Under the pieces are notes generated by a model. It was not told the DNA's origin. It was given only the letters and a program-made list of their open reading frames with translations, and did no database searches. From assembly GCA_000697455.1 (NCBI GenBank), contig JNET01031341.1:1-12026 (forward strand): a stretch of DNA of 12,026 nt, given 5' to 3'. Origin of the DNA: Basidiobolus heterosporus B8920 (taxonomy: Eukaryota > Basidiobolomycota > Basidiobolomycetes > Basidiobolales > Basidiobolaceae). Shown piece after piece: positions 1 through 8,106 of this stretch (positions are counted from its first letter, which is position 1; each line of letters starts with the position of its first letter). The position numbers and the translations under genes were made by a program.

Positions 1-469
1 TGATGTTTCAGGTGTGCCCGACATTTTGCAATAAGAGTTTCATCTATATCAACGCCAGTTATTTCTTTGGGATGATTCTGTAGTGCTGGCAATACGAACT
101 GTCAATGAATCATAACAAAAATAGTAGCTTTAGAAGCCGCAACATACCAAGCTTAACTGTTACATAACCAGCGTTACAACCAATATCGAGTACAACCTTG
201 CCGCCGATCCAACTTTGAATTAGCTCTAGCCTCGGATCAGCTTTTTTATTCCGATAGCCATAATATTGAGGATAATTTCCATGGGTATACCTTTGTCTTC
301 TCTCTTTGTGTTTGGTTGTCTGACTTCCTTTGAGGCAAGGTAATATTAGATGGCTTTGTAAGCTAGCTTTTGATCCTAAAAGTTTTTTTCTTGGTTGAGC
401 CAAGTCAATTCGAGGCTTCTTTTTCGAGCTCGCGCAATTCGCATGCTCAAGGTAGGGGTTGGTTGACAT
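1..469 (-). CDS. MEPCE: Bin3/MePCE-type RNA 5'-gamma-phosphate methyltransferase (partial, 3' end off window)
   Basis: SAM-dependent methyltransferase of the Bin3 family. Known members put a methyl cap on the 5' gamma-phosphate of RNA polymerase III transcripts: 7SK in animals; fission yeast Bmc1 acts with telomerase RNA and U6. Seen here: the family signature GNYPQYYGYRN (residues 64-74) and SAM motif I VVLDIGCNAGYVT (92-104). After splicing comes GVDIDETLI, whose acidic residues (about 120-122) should bind the SAM ribose. I place exon 1 at 469-148, an intron at 147-86 (62 nt, donor GTATGT, acceptor CCAG) and exon 2 from 85 leftward off the window. This acceptor gives the family's usual 20-residue spacing between motif I and VDID; the nearer acceptor TGACAG breaks the frame. 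The ATG at 469 is the first in frame after an upstream stop. About 135 residues are visible. The lysine/arginine-rich N-terminus is typical. The RNA substrate in this organism cannot be told. Confidence 0.9.
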
Positions 470-698
470 AGAAATACAAGTGCACTTGCTAGACCCTTAG
501 TACTGGCTGATTGAAAGCAGTCCGTATTTCAAGGTTAGTTTTATTATGTATGTTAGTAGTCGACCATAATAAATTCGGATCAATAATCCTTTTTTTCTGA
601 ATCATCCATGTGCTATGATTTGTTTACTGGAAATAGTTGAAATAAAGGGCACTCTTTCTTTGGATATCACTTTTCTGCCTACTGTTGTAAAATTCAAT
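470..698. promoter_or_regulatory. Shared divergent promoter region between the MePCE-like and PER1 genes
   Basis: These 229 bp separate two ATGs pointing apart, so the core promoters of both genes must lie here, apart from any 5' UTR intron. The half nearest PER1 is AT-rich (about 535-600). I see no clear CCAAT box or consensus TATA box. A ten-codon upstream ORF (608-640) and an in-frame upstream ATG (615) lie close to the PER1 start. Confidence 0.5.
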
Positions 699-1646
699 AT
701 GTTCAAGTGCTTAGGAAAGCCCTTGGTGGCGGTGATTCTACTGTCTAGTTTCTTCGCCTACACCTACGGTTCGTATGGAGATAGGCAACCTATGTTTAAC
801 GAGTGTGTGGATATCTGTGAGAGAACTATTTGTGCTGCCAACCCAACTCTTCCTCTATCGTTACGTCTCACTTTATGGAGTTGTGTTGACAACTGCAAAT
901 ATACTTGCATGAGACAGATTACCGATAAGGCTATGCAAACAGGAGAACCTATTGTCCAATACTATGGCAAATGGCCTTTCCTACGTCTATTTGGCATGCA
1001 AGAACCAGCCAGTGTTCTATTTAGCGTACTTAATGGTTGGGGACATTGGTATCACTGGAAAATCATCAAGGCTCGTGTACCGAATACATATTTCCTGAAA
1101 CCGTTCTATTATGGCTATGCCATCGTAGGCATGAACGCCTGGCTATGGTCTAGTGTTTTTCATACTCGTGATACCTCACTTACCGAGAAGTTGGACTATT
1201 TCTCAGCTGCGTTGACCATCCTCTATGGACTATTCGTTGCAATTCTAAGAGCCTCTCATACCGTTAATAGAAGGAAACAGATTTACTTTGGTATTCTCCA
1301 CATCATTCCTTTCTTCTTGCACGTTAGCTACCTCAGCTTTTACAAATTCGACTATGGCTATAACATGCAGGCTAATATCGGCATAGGTATGCTACATAAT
1401 ATTGCCTGGACAATTACAGCGATAAGAAGTTCTGGACATCCTTACCGTTGGAGACCTATTGTAAGTGCTATAATTTTGACGATGGCCATGTCCCTAGAGC
1501 TTTTCGATTTCCCACCCATTTTTGAGGCCCTAGATGCCCATTCCTTATGGCACGCGGCAACTGTACCTATTTTGTTTTACTGGTACACTTTTCTAATTGA
1601 GGATGCTCGCTGGGACGCATCAAAGATGCACCAGAAAGAGAAATAG
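699..1646 (+). CDS. PER1: Per1/PGAP3 family GPI-anchor lipid-remodelling protein
   Basis: Membrane protein of the CREST hydrolase superfamily. It is required in the secretory pathway (ER in yeast, Golgi in mammals) to remove the sn-2 acyl chain of GPI anchors on proteins. The 315-residue product matches the family length (human 320). In order: a signal peptide (residues 1 to about 24, ending near YTYGS); a lumenal cysteine-rich part with six Cys (NECVDICERTIC, WSCVDNCKYTCM); the hallmark QYYGKWPFLRLFGMQEPAS; then about seven hydrophobic helices. The likely catalytic residues are visible: Ser in ASVLFSVLNGWGH, His and Asp in the VFHTRD segment, and the His pair in HSLWHAA. The C-terminal EDARWDASKMHQ is also typical. 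No intron is needed. I chose the ATG at 699 because a signal peptide follows directly; an in-frame ATG at 615 would bury it behind 28 residues. It converges with PRP22, 249 bp away. Confidence 0.96.
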   Translation: MFKCLGKPLVAVILLSSFFAYTYGSYGDRQPMFNECVDICERTICAANPTLPLSLRLTLWSCVDNCKYTCMRQITDKAMQTGEPIVQYYGKWPFLRLFGMQEPASVLFSVLNGWGHWYHWKIIKARVPNTYFLKPFYYGYAIVGMNAWLWSSVFHTRDTSLTEKLDYFSAALTILYGLFVAILRASHTVNRRKQIYFGILHIIPFFLHVSYLSFYKFDYGYNMQANIGIGMLHNIAWTITAIRSSGHPYRWRPIVSAIILTMAMSLELFDFPPIFEALDAHSLWHAATVPILFYWYTFLIEDARWDASKMHQKEK

Positions 1647-1895
1647 ATATGTATTGGAGTTTCGTCATATATTGAATTTCAGGTCATTAAACTGTGTGTG
1701 CAAATATATTGATGAAACTTGTGCTCTTCAATTAAACCAGTATCTTCAAATTTATCTTCTTTCGTCAACTCCAAAGTAAAGTGACGAAAATATATTGTGG
1801 AATAAGAGGGAAGTGAAGTGATAACAATCACATTATTGTACATTGATGTTTTGCCATTATATATACGAAAAAGTGGCACAAAAATAAAAGGTGAG
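1647..1895. other. Convergent 3' intergenic gap between PER1 and PRP22
   Basis: This AT-rich spacer holds the 3' UTRs of two convergent genes. I see no canonical AATAAA on either strand in a convincing place; AATAAG near 1800 is the closest on the plus strand. No ORF here looks like a gene. Confidence 0.6.
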
Positions 1896-4800
1896 TTAAA
1901 AAGTTTGACTAATTCGACCCCCCTGCTTGACTCTGCTAAGACGCCACTCATTTGGTTTCTCGTACTTGTTGTAAAGTGGCTCAATCTTCTCTTGACGTTT
2001 ACGCTTACTGATTTTGTTGGCGTCAGCAACTTTGAAGAAAGTAGGGGCGACTTCAACCAACCATTTGGGTTCAATGGCAATAATCTCTCGCATATACTCC
2101 TTTGTTGTTAAAACAAGTTCGTGATAAATGACCCATTCGGGATTTTTGTTGAAGAGGGAACTTGACGGGTGAATATAAACTGGAGTTCCTTCAACTAACG
2201 TCTTATAGCCCTCTTGTGGATCTTTCTTTGCGGCATGTCGGAAGAAGCCACCACAAATAGCTCGTCTGACTTTGTTATAATTCTTGCCGCAAGAGATAAT
2301 ATCTTGCTTGTACCGGTCCATGATTCCTAGCAATTGCTTCCGGATGTCTTGTGCTCTTTTCATAGTTCGAGCTTGGATGAAATTCTCAAAACACCACGCG
2401 TTTGAGAAGCGACTAGTTTTCCATCCATTGTAAACTGTCAGCAGCGTCAGATGATCACCCTCTGGTTGATGGAACTTGGCTTTTTTCGAATCGGCAAGTG
2501 CTTGTTTTTCTTTGGGTCGATAGAATACACTTTGAATTGAAAGCATGGCTACAACAGTAAGGATTTCTTCACTACAACCAAGATCAACCGACATAATAAG
2601 CATCTTAGCTAGGGGAGGATCAAGTGGAAATTCGGCCATCTTTCTTCCAAGTCGCGTTAGAAGGCCCTCGTTATCCAGTGCACTAAGAGCATAAAGCTGC
2701 TCCAAAGCTGTGATCAATGTTTGGACTGGGGGTGGATCCATGAAATCAAAATGAATAAGATCATTGATGCCCATGGCCTTTAAGGTAAGAACAGTATGGG
2801 CTAAATTTGTTCTTTGAATTTCTGGAATACTACTGGGTAACATTTCATTACGGAAGGCTGCTTCGGTGTATAGGCGATAACACTTTCCAGGACCAGTACG
2901 ACCGGCACGTCCAGAACGCTGCTTAGCCTGCGCTTGAGAAATGGGTGTGACTATGAGGGAATCCATACCGAGCTTGGGATCGTATGCATTTTGTTTAACG
3001 AAACCTGGATCGACTACGTAATAGATACCGTCAATAGTGATAGAAGTCTCAGCAATATTCGTGGCGATGACCACCTTTCGACTACCCGGTGGCGCCGGTT
3101 CGAAAATCTTCGATTGCATTTCACTGGGAAGAGCACTGTATACCGGAAGAATGATCAATTCAGGGACCATTGGGCCCAGCGCTTTCATACGCTCAAACAG
3201 AATTTCCGACGCGGTATCAATCTCCTCTTGACCAGTAAGGAACAGAAGAATATCACCAGGTGGCTCTGTAAGATGAATTTGCATCACAGTAACGAGCGAA
3301 GCGTCCAAGTAATCGTTTTCAGGCTCTTTAGTATAGAGAATCTCGACTGGGAAGGTTCTACCAGGAATGGTAAAAATGGGACAGTTGAAGAAGAACTGTG
3401 AGAACTTTTCAGCATCTAGAGTAGCACTAGTAACAATCAATTTGAGGTCAGGTCTAATAGTTAGGGTTTTCTTTAAAAGCCCAAACAATACATCAGTATG
3501 GATGGTACGTTCGTGAGCCTCATCTAGCATGATCATAGAATACTGCGACAAGTTTGGATCAATCAAACACTCTCTGAACAGCATACCATCTGTCATGTAT
3601 TTGATTTTGGTTTCAGGACTGGTACAGTCTTCGAAACGAATAGTATACCCCACCTCTTGGCCAAGACGGCATCCAACCTCTTCGGCCACACGTTTGGCCA
3701 CGGACATAGCAGCAACACGACGTGGCTGTGTACAACCAATCTTTCCTCTTTCAGCGAAACCTTCTTCAGCGAAATATTGAGTCATTTGAGTGGTTTTACC
3801 AGACCCAGTGTCACCAACTACAACCAACAATTGATTTTCTCGAACGGCATTAATTAGGCTTTGACGAAGCTTAAAGATAGGCAAACTTTCTCTTTGTTCT
3901 TTGATAGAGAGATCAGTGATTCTACCGAATGATGTGGCCTTGTTGAAGGACGATTTCTTCCATTCTGGAATTTCGGCTGCTTTAGAGCTTGCTGCCATTC
4001 CACGTAAATCTTGAGCAAAATGACGCTCTTGATTATCGGCCATGGGGTCATTCCACGCAGTATTCAAATCTTTTGGTACGCTATCGTACTCAGCCTGAGC
4101 TTGTTGCTGACGAAGATCCTTTCTTTCTTTGGCTAAAGAGGTACCGGCCATCGCGGCTCTGTTCATACTTCCATCAGGCGCTTTAACGACTTTCAAAGGA
4201 CTGAGCTGCAAGGTTTGTTTTGTTTGGCCTTTTAAGAAAAGAGGTTCGTCTTCGCGCAGTTCAATATCGAGCTCTTCTTCAGCCTCTTCGCCTTGGACCA
4301 GTCCTTGATCGTCATCAAAGTTGGGGTACTCTGAAGGATCAAGAACGCCAGCAGCAATTAGCTGTTTTATTTCCCATCGCTCGGGGGAGGTCAGCCGCTT
4401 TCTAGCTCTACTGTTGCCGTCACTGTCATCAACAATTGGGACTTGGTTTAAGGGACGATCAGGATTACGTATAGACTCTTCCATAAGATCCTGTTCGCTT
4501 CTGATTTTAAGGTGAGGTGACAGGTCTTGTCCCGTAACTTGATCAACGTCTTTCATAGACAATCCAATACGTGAACCTGCAATGGACATGACTTTGACCT
4601 TGACTCTTTGTCCACGCTCAACAACATCCGAAGGATGGTTGACGCGCATTCCAGATGCCAAAGCGCTGACATGTACCATACCTTCAGCTTTTGGTCGGAC
4701 GTTTTCAAGGGTAACGAAAGCACCAAAATCTCTCATTCCACTAACTTTACCATCGTAAATTTTGTGCAAAATAGGTTTCTCATCAAATCTATTTGGTTTG

Positions 4801-5560
4801 CGGTAACTTTCTTTACTACTTTGACCGCGATATGAACTGCGGCCACGAGAATCAGATCTAGAGCGCGATCTGTGACGACGGCTATGTCTTCTTTCGTGAC
4901 TTCTACTCCGGCTTCGATTTCTCCGTCTATAAGAGGGACTAGTAGAGCGACTACTGTTTCTATATCTGCTGCGAGAACGTTCTTCATGTTCACTGGTTTG
5001 CTTATGAGATTCTTTTTTAGTTTTGATCATATGTTCAAGGTCTTCCAGCTGATCCAGAGCCTGTTTCGCAGCTTTCTCGTCTTCCTCTCTCTGTTTAACC
5101 TATTGAAGTGAGTAAGTTTCGAGTATAAAGAAATATGTACAAATGAAAAGAAAAACAAGATACCCATTCAGGATTGTCAGGAAGTGAAAGACCTGGAAAC
5201 TCGTTCGCACGTTTTTCTATCTCTTCCTCATCACGAACAAACTTAGTTGCATCTTCCTGTGTGTCGGCTTTTTTTGGTTTCATCTTATTGATTAAACGAT
5301 CCAAGTTTTCTATGAAAGTGTCAGGGAACTCAGCTCCATTACTGTGCAAATTTTGTCGAAATGCTAGTAAGTTTTTGCTCGAGTCATGAAGATGTATAAT
5401 AAATTCAGCTAAAACGAAGTGGTTAGTATGAAGGATCGAGAGAAATTCACGTAGAAAAAAATCAACCTAGAGTTTTGTCGGTAATACCCGTGTGATTGTA
5501 TAGCTCATTGGTGATTTTGGATACCAATGATAGGTATTCTAATTTCTCTATTCCGTCCAT
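1896..5560 (-). CDS. PRP22: Prp22/DHX8 DEAH-box pre-mRNA splicing helicase
   Basis: ATP-dependent RNA helicase that releases mature mRNA from the spliceosome after exon ligation. Exons: 5560-5467, 5408-5164 and 5099-1896. Introns of 58 and 64 nt, the first with a perfect TACTAAC branch site at 5428-5422. The 1180-residue product compares with about 1220 in human DHX8. In order: the conserved N-terminal domain ([20 protein letters not shown]); an RS-rich stretch (about 154-202); an S1 RNA-binding domain (about 224-299), which separates Prp22 from Prp2, Prp16 and Prp43; then helicase motifs GDTGSGKT (542-549), DEAH (639-642), SAT (671-673), TNIAETS (from 792) and QRSGRAGR (840-847). The winged-helix, ratchet and OB parts follow, with [23 protein letters not shown] and a terminal [16 protein letters not shown]. 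All key residues are present and the gene looks intact. The ATG at 5560 begins the family-conserved N-terminus. Confidence 0.98.
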
Positions 5561-5639
5561 AACTTTTGATCTACAATTGAAGTAGAAGTGCACCACACAC
5601 AGCTTATGCAAAGACCCCTTGACATCTTCCCATCAAAGA

Positions 5640-5647
5640 TCACGTGA
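5640..5647. promoter_or_regulatory. E-box-like palindrome TCACGTGA upstream of PRP22
   Basis: The perfect 8-bp palindrome TCACGTGA lies 80 bp upstream of the PRP22 ATG. This is the known recognition core of bHLH factors such as Cbf1 or TFE. Its position fits a promoter element of PRP22. Function is inferred from sequence and distance only, and an isolated 8-mer can occur by chance. Confidence 0.35.
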
Positions 5648-5693
5648 AATAAAATGATTTTTTTCACTAAGCATTGACGATAAATATTTTATT

Positions 5694-6014
5694 TTAATCG
5701 CTGTAGTCGGCTTGAATCAGATATACCATTATTGCGGTAAGAACATGTTGAACTGGATGGTCAATATTGATGAGAAATTTGATGCGAAAGTAGATACTAG
5801 TTACTGATGTAAAGTCACCAATCAGCAAAGTTACTTGTTCTTCTTTAGATATGTTATTAGAACTATGATAAGACCTTGAATTTGAGTGGCCTAAGCATTG
5901 ACAGCTTTTGCATCTCACTTCAGTAGTTGTACTTGAGTTATCACTGGTATGCAAGCTGTCTGTCCTTGCAGCCTTATTTAACTTTTTCTTGTTTGACTTT
6001 TCTAAATCATTCAT
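5694..6014 (-). CDS. Hypothetical 106-residue ORF with a CCHC zinc-knuckle-like motif
   Basis: I do not recognise this as a named gene. The ORF starts with a lysine-rich segment (NDLEKSNKKKLNKAA) and a Ser/Thr-rich linker. It then carries EVRCKSCQCLGH (about residues 32-43), which has the CxxCxxxxH core of a zinc knuckle; the fourth ligand expected some residues later is not a Cys here (SNSRSYHSSNN). The C-terminal half (VTLLIGDFTSVTSIY onward) is hydrophobic and unassigned. It lies upstream of PRP22 on the same strand, 133 bp from the PRP22 ATG, so it could also be PRP22 5' leader or promoter DNA. It may be one exon of a larger gene, a relic, or chance. The motif resembles the CxxCG..xH..S.. 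knuckles I associate with zygomycete repeat-borne proteins, but that is recollection, not a match I could test. Confidence 0.3.
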   Translation of the reverse strand: MNDLEKSNKKKLNKAARTDSLHTSDNSSTTTEVRCKSCQCLGHSNSRSYHSSNNISKEEQVTLLIGDFTSVTSIYFRIKFLINIDHPVQHVLTAIMVYLIQADYSD

Positions 6015-6118
6015 ACTCTTTCTTTTTGAGTCAACTAAGAGCTACATGAAAAGTATGTGTTCATTGATTTGGTCAGAAATTTAATGTAGTTACTTTTGTT
6101 GAAATTAAGTTAATTTAG

Positions 6119-6144
6119 TACCTAAGTATTCATATAATTAGGTA
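6119..6144. repeat. Short inverted repeat (7-bp arms, 12-bp loop)
   Basis: TACCTAA at 6119-6125 is the exact reverse complement of TTAGGTA at 6138-6144. It sits in very AT-rich DNA, so chance is a real possibility. Confidence 0.3.
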
Positions 6145-6339
6145 TATAACTTATATTTTGTTTTTATGAGATATTTGTCAAAGTTGAAATGTATAACATC
6201 AATTTGGATTAATTACGAGATTATGAAATGTTGGATTTATGAGAAATCTTTAACATGTCCAAATGAGCTGAAACCTCTATAGTATGCTCCTAGAACCCTC
6301 TAGAGTAGTAGGTACTAGTTTCTTTATTTAGTTATAACA

Positions 6340-6357
6340 AAAGGTATAAATACCTTT
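6340..6357. repeat. Near-perfect palindrome around a TATAAA core
   Basis: AAAGGTAT at 6340-6347 pairs fully with ATACCTTT at 6350-6357 across a 2-bp centre, giving an 8-bp-arm palindrome with TATAAATA in the middle. It could be a symmetric regulatory site, a TATA box or a small hairpin in RNA. No gene start close by is clearly served by it. Confidence 0.35.
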
Positions 6358-6484
6358 CTTTATTACAATAAAACTTCAAGTGAAAGTACAACAACTTCTT
6401 AATATCCAGAATCACTTCCAATATCACTATTTTCACTTTCAACAACTTCGATATATTTTAGAAGCTTACAGAGATACATACCTG

Positions 6485-6595
6485 CTATAATTGAAGATGA
6501 AGACTTGTGCTTGGTGCAGGCAAATTTTTTTTGCTGTAATGACCTGTTTCACCACAATCTTTGCACACTAAATCTATACCATATTTTGATAGCAT
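6485..6595 (-). CDS. Short open segment with a second zinc-knuckle-like motif
   Basis: A 36-codon open segment reads MLSKYGIDLVCKDCGETGHY near its start. CKDCGETGH fits the first three ligands (CxxCxxxxH) of a CCHC zinc knuckle, with the glycine typical of the fold. Just downstream on the same strand (6479-6399) another short open segment ends in an acidic tail, ENSDIGSDSGY, that looks like a protein C-terminus. A GTATGT splice-donor-like sequence lies at their junction. I cannot tell whether these belong to one spliced gene, whether they go with the knuckle ORF at 5694-6014, or whether all are remnants. Too short to assign. Confidence 0.25.
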   Translation of the reverse strand: MLSKYGIDLVCKDCGETGHYSKKNLPAPSTSLHLQL

Positions 6596-6914
6596 TAGTT
6601 CTGAGAGAGTACAAGTAATTCAATTGGGAAGATAAGAACTCACCCTCATATCAAGCATTCTTCTGAGTATTTGTAGACTGTGATATTGCACTTATCTTTT
6701 CTTTATTCATGTAAGTAAAATATAGAATACAGAGAGAATGTAAACAGAAGTTATATTTTAGAATAGAAATAGACTCGCCCATTAGGGATATTCTTAGAAC
6801 CTCTTAACAAGAGAAAGTGGTCGTTGGCAATTCGCTCTATCAGCTATTTTCAAGATAAAGTAGAGTTTTGATGACTTTAATTTCTGAAGCACTCAAAACA
6901 ACCAAGTCAATAAA

Positions 6915-6923
6915 TATATAAAA
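6915..6923 (+). promoter_or_regulatory. TATA-like element upstream of PAM16
   Basis: TATATAAAA lies about 206 bp upstream of the PAM16 ATG and directly before the ATG of the 50-codon ORF at 6925. It could be the PAM16 TATA box, but DNA this AT-rich produces such matches often. Confidence 0.3.
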
Positions 6924-6924
6924 A

Positions 6925-7077
6925 ATGTCCAGTTTTTTAAAACCACCATTAAAATTTCCAAATTATCCAATATTTCCCAGCTTCACTGTATCTCCGATCG
7001 TACTTGAAGATGGGAAAAGATTAAAAAAATTTGGTCTTGGGGCGCTGATTGCCTTTTTATCTGCTTCATTGAATTAG
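6925..7077 (+). CDS. Hypothetical 50-residue ORF upstream of PAM16
   Basis: An uninterrupted ATG-to-TAG frame encodes MSSFLKPPLKFPNYPIFP..., a proline- and aromatic-rich front, then a basic GKRLKKF and a short hydrophobic tail GLGALIAFLSASLN. It ends 51 bp before the PAM16 ATG on the same strand, so if transcribed it would probably be an upstream ORF in the PAM16 leader. I recognise no family. Its length is within what chance gives in such DNA, and the TATA-like sequence immediately before its ATG argues against it being translated from that promoter. Confidence 0.2.
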   Translation: MSSFLKPPLKFPNYPIFPSFTVSPIVLEDGKRLKKFGLGALIAFLSASLN

Positions 7078-7128
7078 TTCCATTCATACCTTGTTTAACG
7101 GAAAGGAACTCCTGTAAACTACTAAAAG

Positions 7129-7754
7129 ATGGTAAATTCTGGACTCATTTTATACTTGACTTGTGAATTTTTGTACTGATAATTGCTGTTCAGGCTGCCA
7201 GAGTTATTGCTCAGTTAATTGTTATGGGTTCCCAAATTGTAGGCAAAGCATTTGTTGCTGCCTACAAACAAGCCGCTGCAAGTACGCTCCTTCTCAGCAG
7301 TTTGATGGTCTCAATTTAATCTAACTATTCTTTACTCATATAGATGCCGCTCGTGGCGGAGGGGCTGGCGCTGCTAGTGCAAAGGGAGCCGCCGAAGCTG
7401 CCACCAGAAGAGGGGGAATGACTCTCGATGAAGCCTGTCAAATCCTTAACATCAAGAAAGAAGCGGATATTGCAGATATCGTCAAGGTAGTAGCTATGCA
7501 GCTTATGCACTGCACGGAATATAGACTAACATATTGTTTGTTTTCAACAGCACTACGAACATCTGTATAAAGTAAATGATAGTTCCGTTAAGGGTAGCTT
7601 CTACCTGCAATCGAAGGTTGTCAGAGCTAAAGAACGTATTGAGCTGGAGCGAGGGATAAAAATAGGAGCAGAGCAATCATCCAAAGCTGAAGGAGAGGCA
7701 GGAGCTAAAGCGGCAGAGAATACTTCTCGGCCGGAACCTCCTCAGCAGCAATAA
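7129..7754 (+). CDS. PAM16: Pam16/Tim16 (Magmas), J-like subunit of the mitochondrial import motor
   Basis: Inner-membrane-associated subunit of the TIM23 import motor. It binds the J-protein Pam18/Tim14 and restrains its stimulation of mtHsp70. Exons: 7129-7131 (the ATG alone), 7194-7281, 7344-7486, 7551-7754. Introns of 62, 62 and 64 nt; the last two have CTAAC branch sites. The product is 145 residues (yeast 149, human 125). Seen: the N-terminal family motif [20 protein letters not shown]; a Gly/Ala-rich linker (about 32-48); the J-like helix start [12 protein letters not shown]; then [20 protein letters not shown] (79-98) followed by [10 protein letters not shown]. The HPD of true J-proteins is replaced by DSS (88-90), as expected for Pam16, which cannot itself activate Hsp70. 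The tail is Ala/Glu-rich and variable. The start is fixed by homology: splicing joins ATG to GCT GCC AGA, giving the canonical MAxR opening. Confidence 0.96.
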
Positions 7755-8106
7755 TTAGCTGATGTCTCAATTGATCGTTGTACTTCATTTTTTATTTACA
7801 TTTTCGCATTCACGTTTCACATCATCTTTGAGCAAATAAATAATTTCGATTTAGACTACTAGTTGGGTTGTCGTTGCAAGCCGTACCCAATGTATATTCT
7901 TTAATTCAACAGTTAACGGTTGCATTTAGTAAAGACCAAGTTTATGTATCGCCGCAGCAAAATACATATTACGGGAGTGGAGTGGAAAAATGCATGATTA
8001 GTAGCACATCAGATGCATAGGAAGGACATTTTGGGAGAATAGAGAACAATGAGTAGGAGTTTGAAAACATTTCAAGGGTCAATTATCAAATGATTTGTAC
8101 GTGTTC
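7755..8106. other. Convergent 3' intergenic gap between PAM16 and the RasGEF gene
   Basis: These 352 bp hold the 3' UTRs of two convergent genes. Apart from the plus-strand AATAAA at 7835 I see no ORF, RNA gene or repeat worth naming. No clear poly(A) signal for the RasGEF gene was found on the minus strand. Confidence 0.6.
7835..7840 (+). terminator. Canonical poly(A) signal AATAAA for PAM16
   Basis: AATAAA lies 81 bp after the PAM16 stop codon, a normal distance for a cleavage and polyadenylation signal. The flanks are AT-rich. The cleavage site itself cannot be seen. Confidence 0.45.

Larger units (their letters stand above)
5561..7128. other. AT-rich divergent intergenic region (1.57 kb) between PRP22 and PAM16
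   Basis: This is the only long stretch without a recognised gene. It contains the PRP22 promoter side (E-box at 5640), two minus-strand open segments with zinc-knuckle-like motifs (5694-6014 and 6485-6595), small hairpins (6119-6144, 6340-6357), a plus-strand 50-codon ORF (6925-7077) and a TATA-like element on the PAM16 side (6915). Further short open stretches exist on the minus strand at about 6750-6900, but they show nothing I recognise. It may be degraded coding or transposon-derived DNA. I see no terminal inverted repeats, target-site duplications or long repeats that would define an element. Confidence 0.5.

Noticed and set aside
86-147. Nearer acceptor TGACAG (at about 100) for the MePCE intron
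   Set aside because: With the phase-1 donor at 147 it shifts the frame away from GVDIDETLI. The acceptor at 87-86 keeps the frame and the family spacing.
615-698. ATG at 615 as the PER1 start
   Set aside because: The ATG at 699 is followed at once by a signal peptide as in the family. The 28-residue extension has no family support.
3095-3110. Second B-box-like GGTTCGAAA on the plus strand
   Set aside because: It is within the PRP22 helicase coding sequence (FEPAPPGS) and no tRNA fold surrounds it.
2934-3401. 155-codon plus-strand ORF antisense to PRP22, and others such as 4733-4993 on the minus strand
   Set aside because: They are shadows of the strongly conserved PRP22 coding frame. The one at 4733-4993 reads the RS-repeat DNA in another frame. 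None shows a recognisable domain.
1896-5560. Identity of the DEAH helicase as Prp2, Prp16 or Prp43
   Set aside because: The S1 domain, the RS-rich segment and the N-terminal [11 protein letters not shown] domain are specific to Prp22/DHX8.
6750-6900. Minus-strand open stretch reading LIERIANDHFLLLRGSKN as an exon
   Set aside because: It is about 30 codons with no start, has no recognised family and sits in AT-rich DNA with many stops. A preceding TAG could be an acceptor, but there is no convincing partner exon.
5561-7128. A defined transposon, LTR element or Polinton
   Set aside because: No terminal repeats, target-site duplication, polymerase, integrase, transposase or capsid-like frame was seen. 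Two knuckle motifs alone are not enough.
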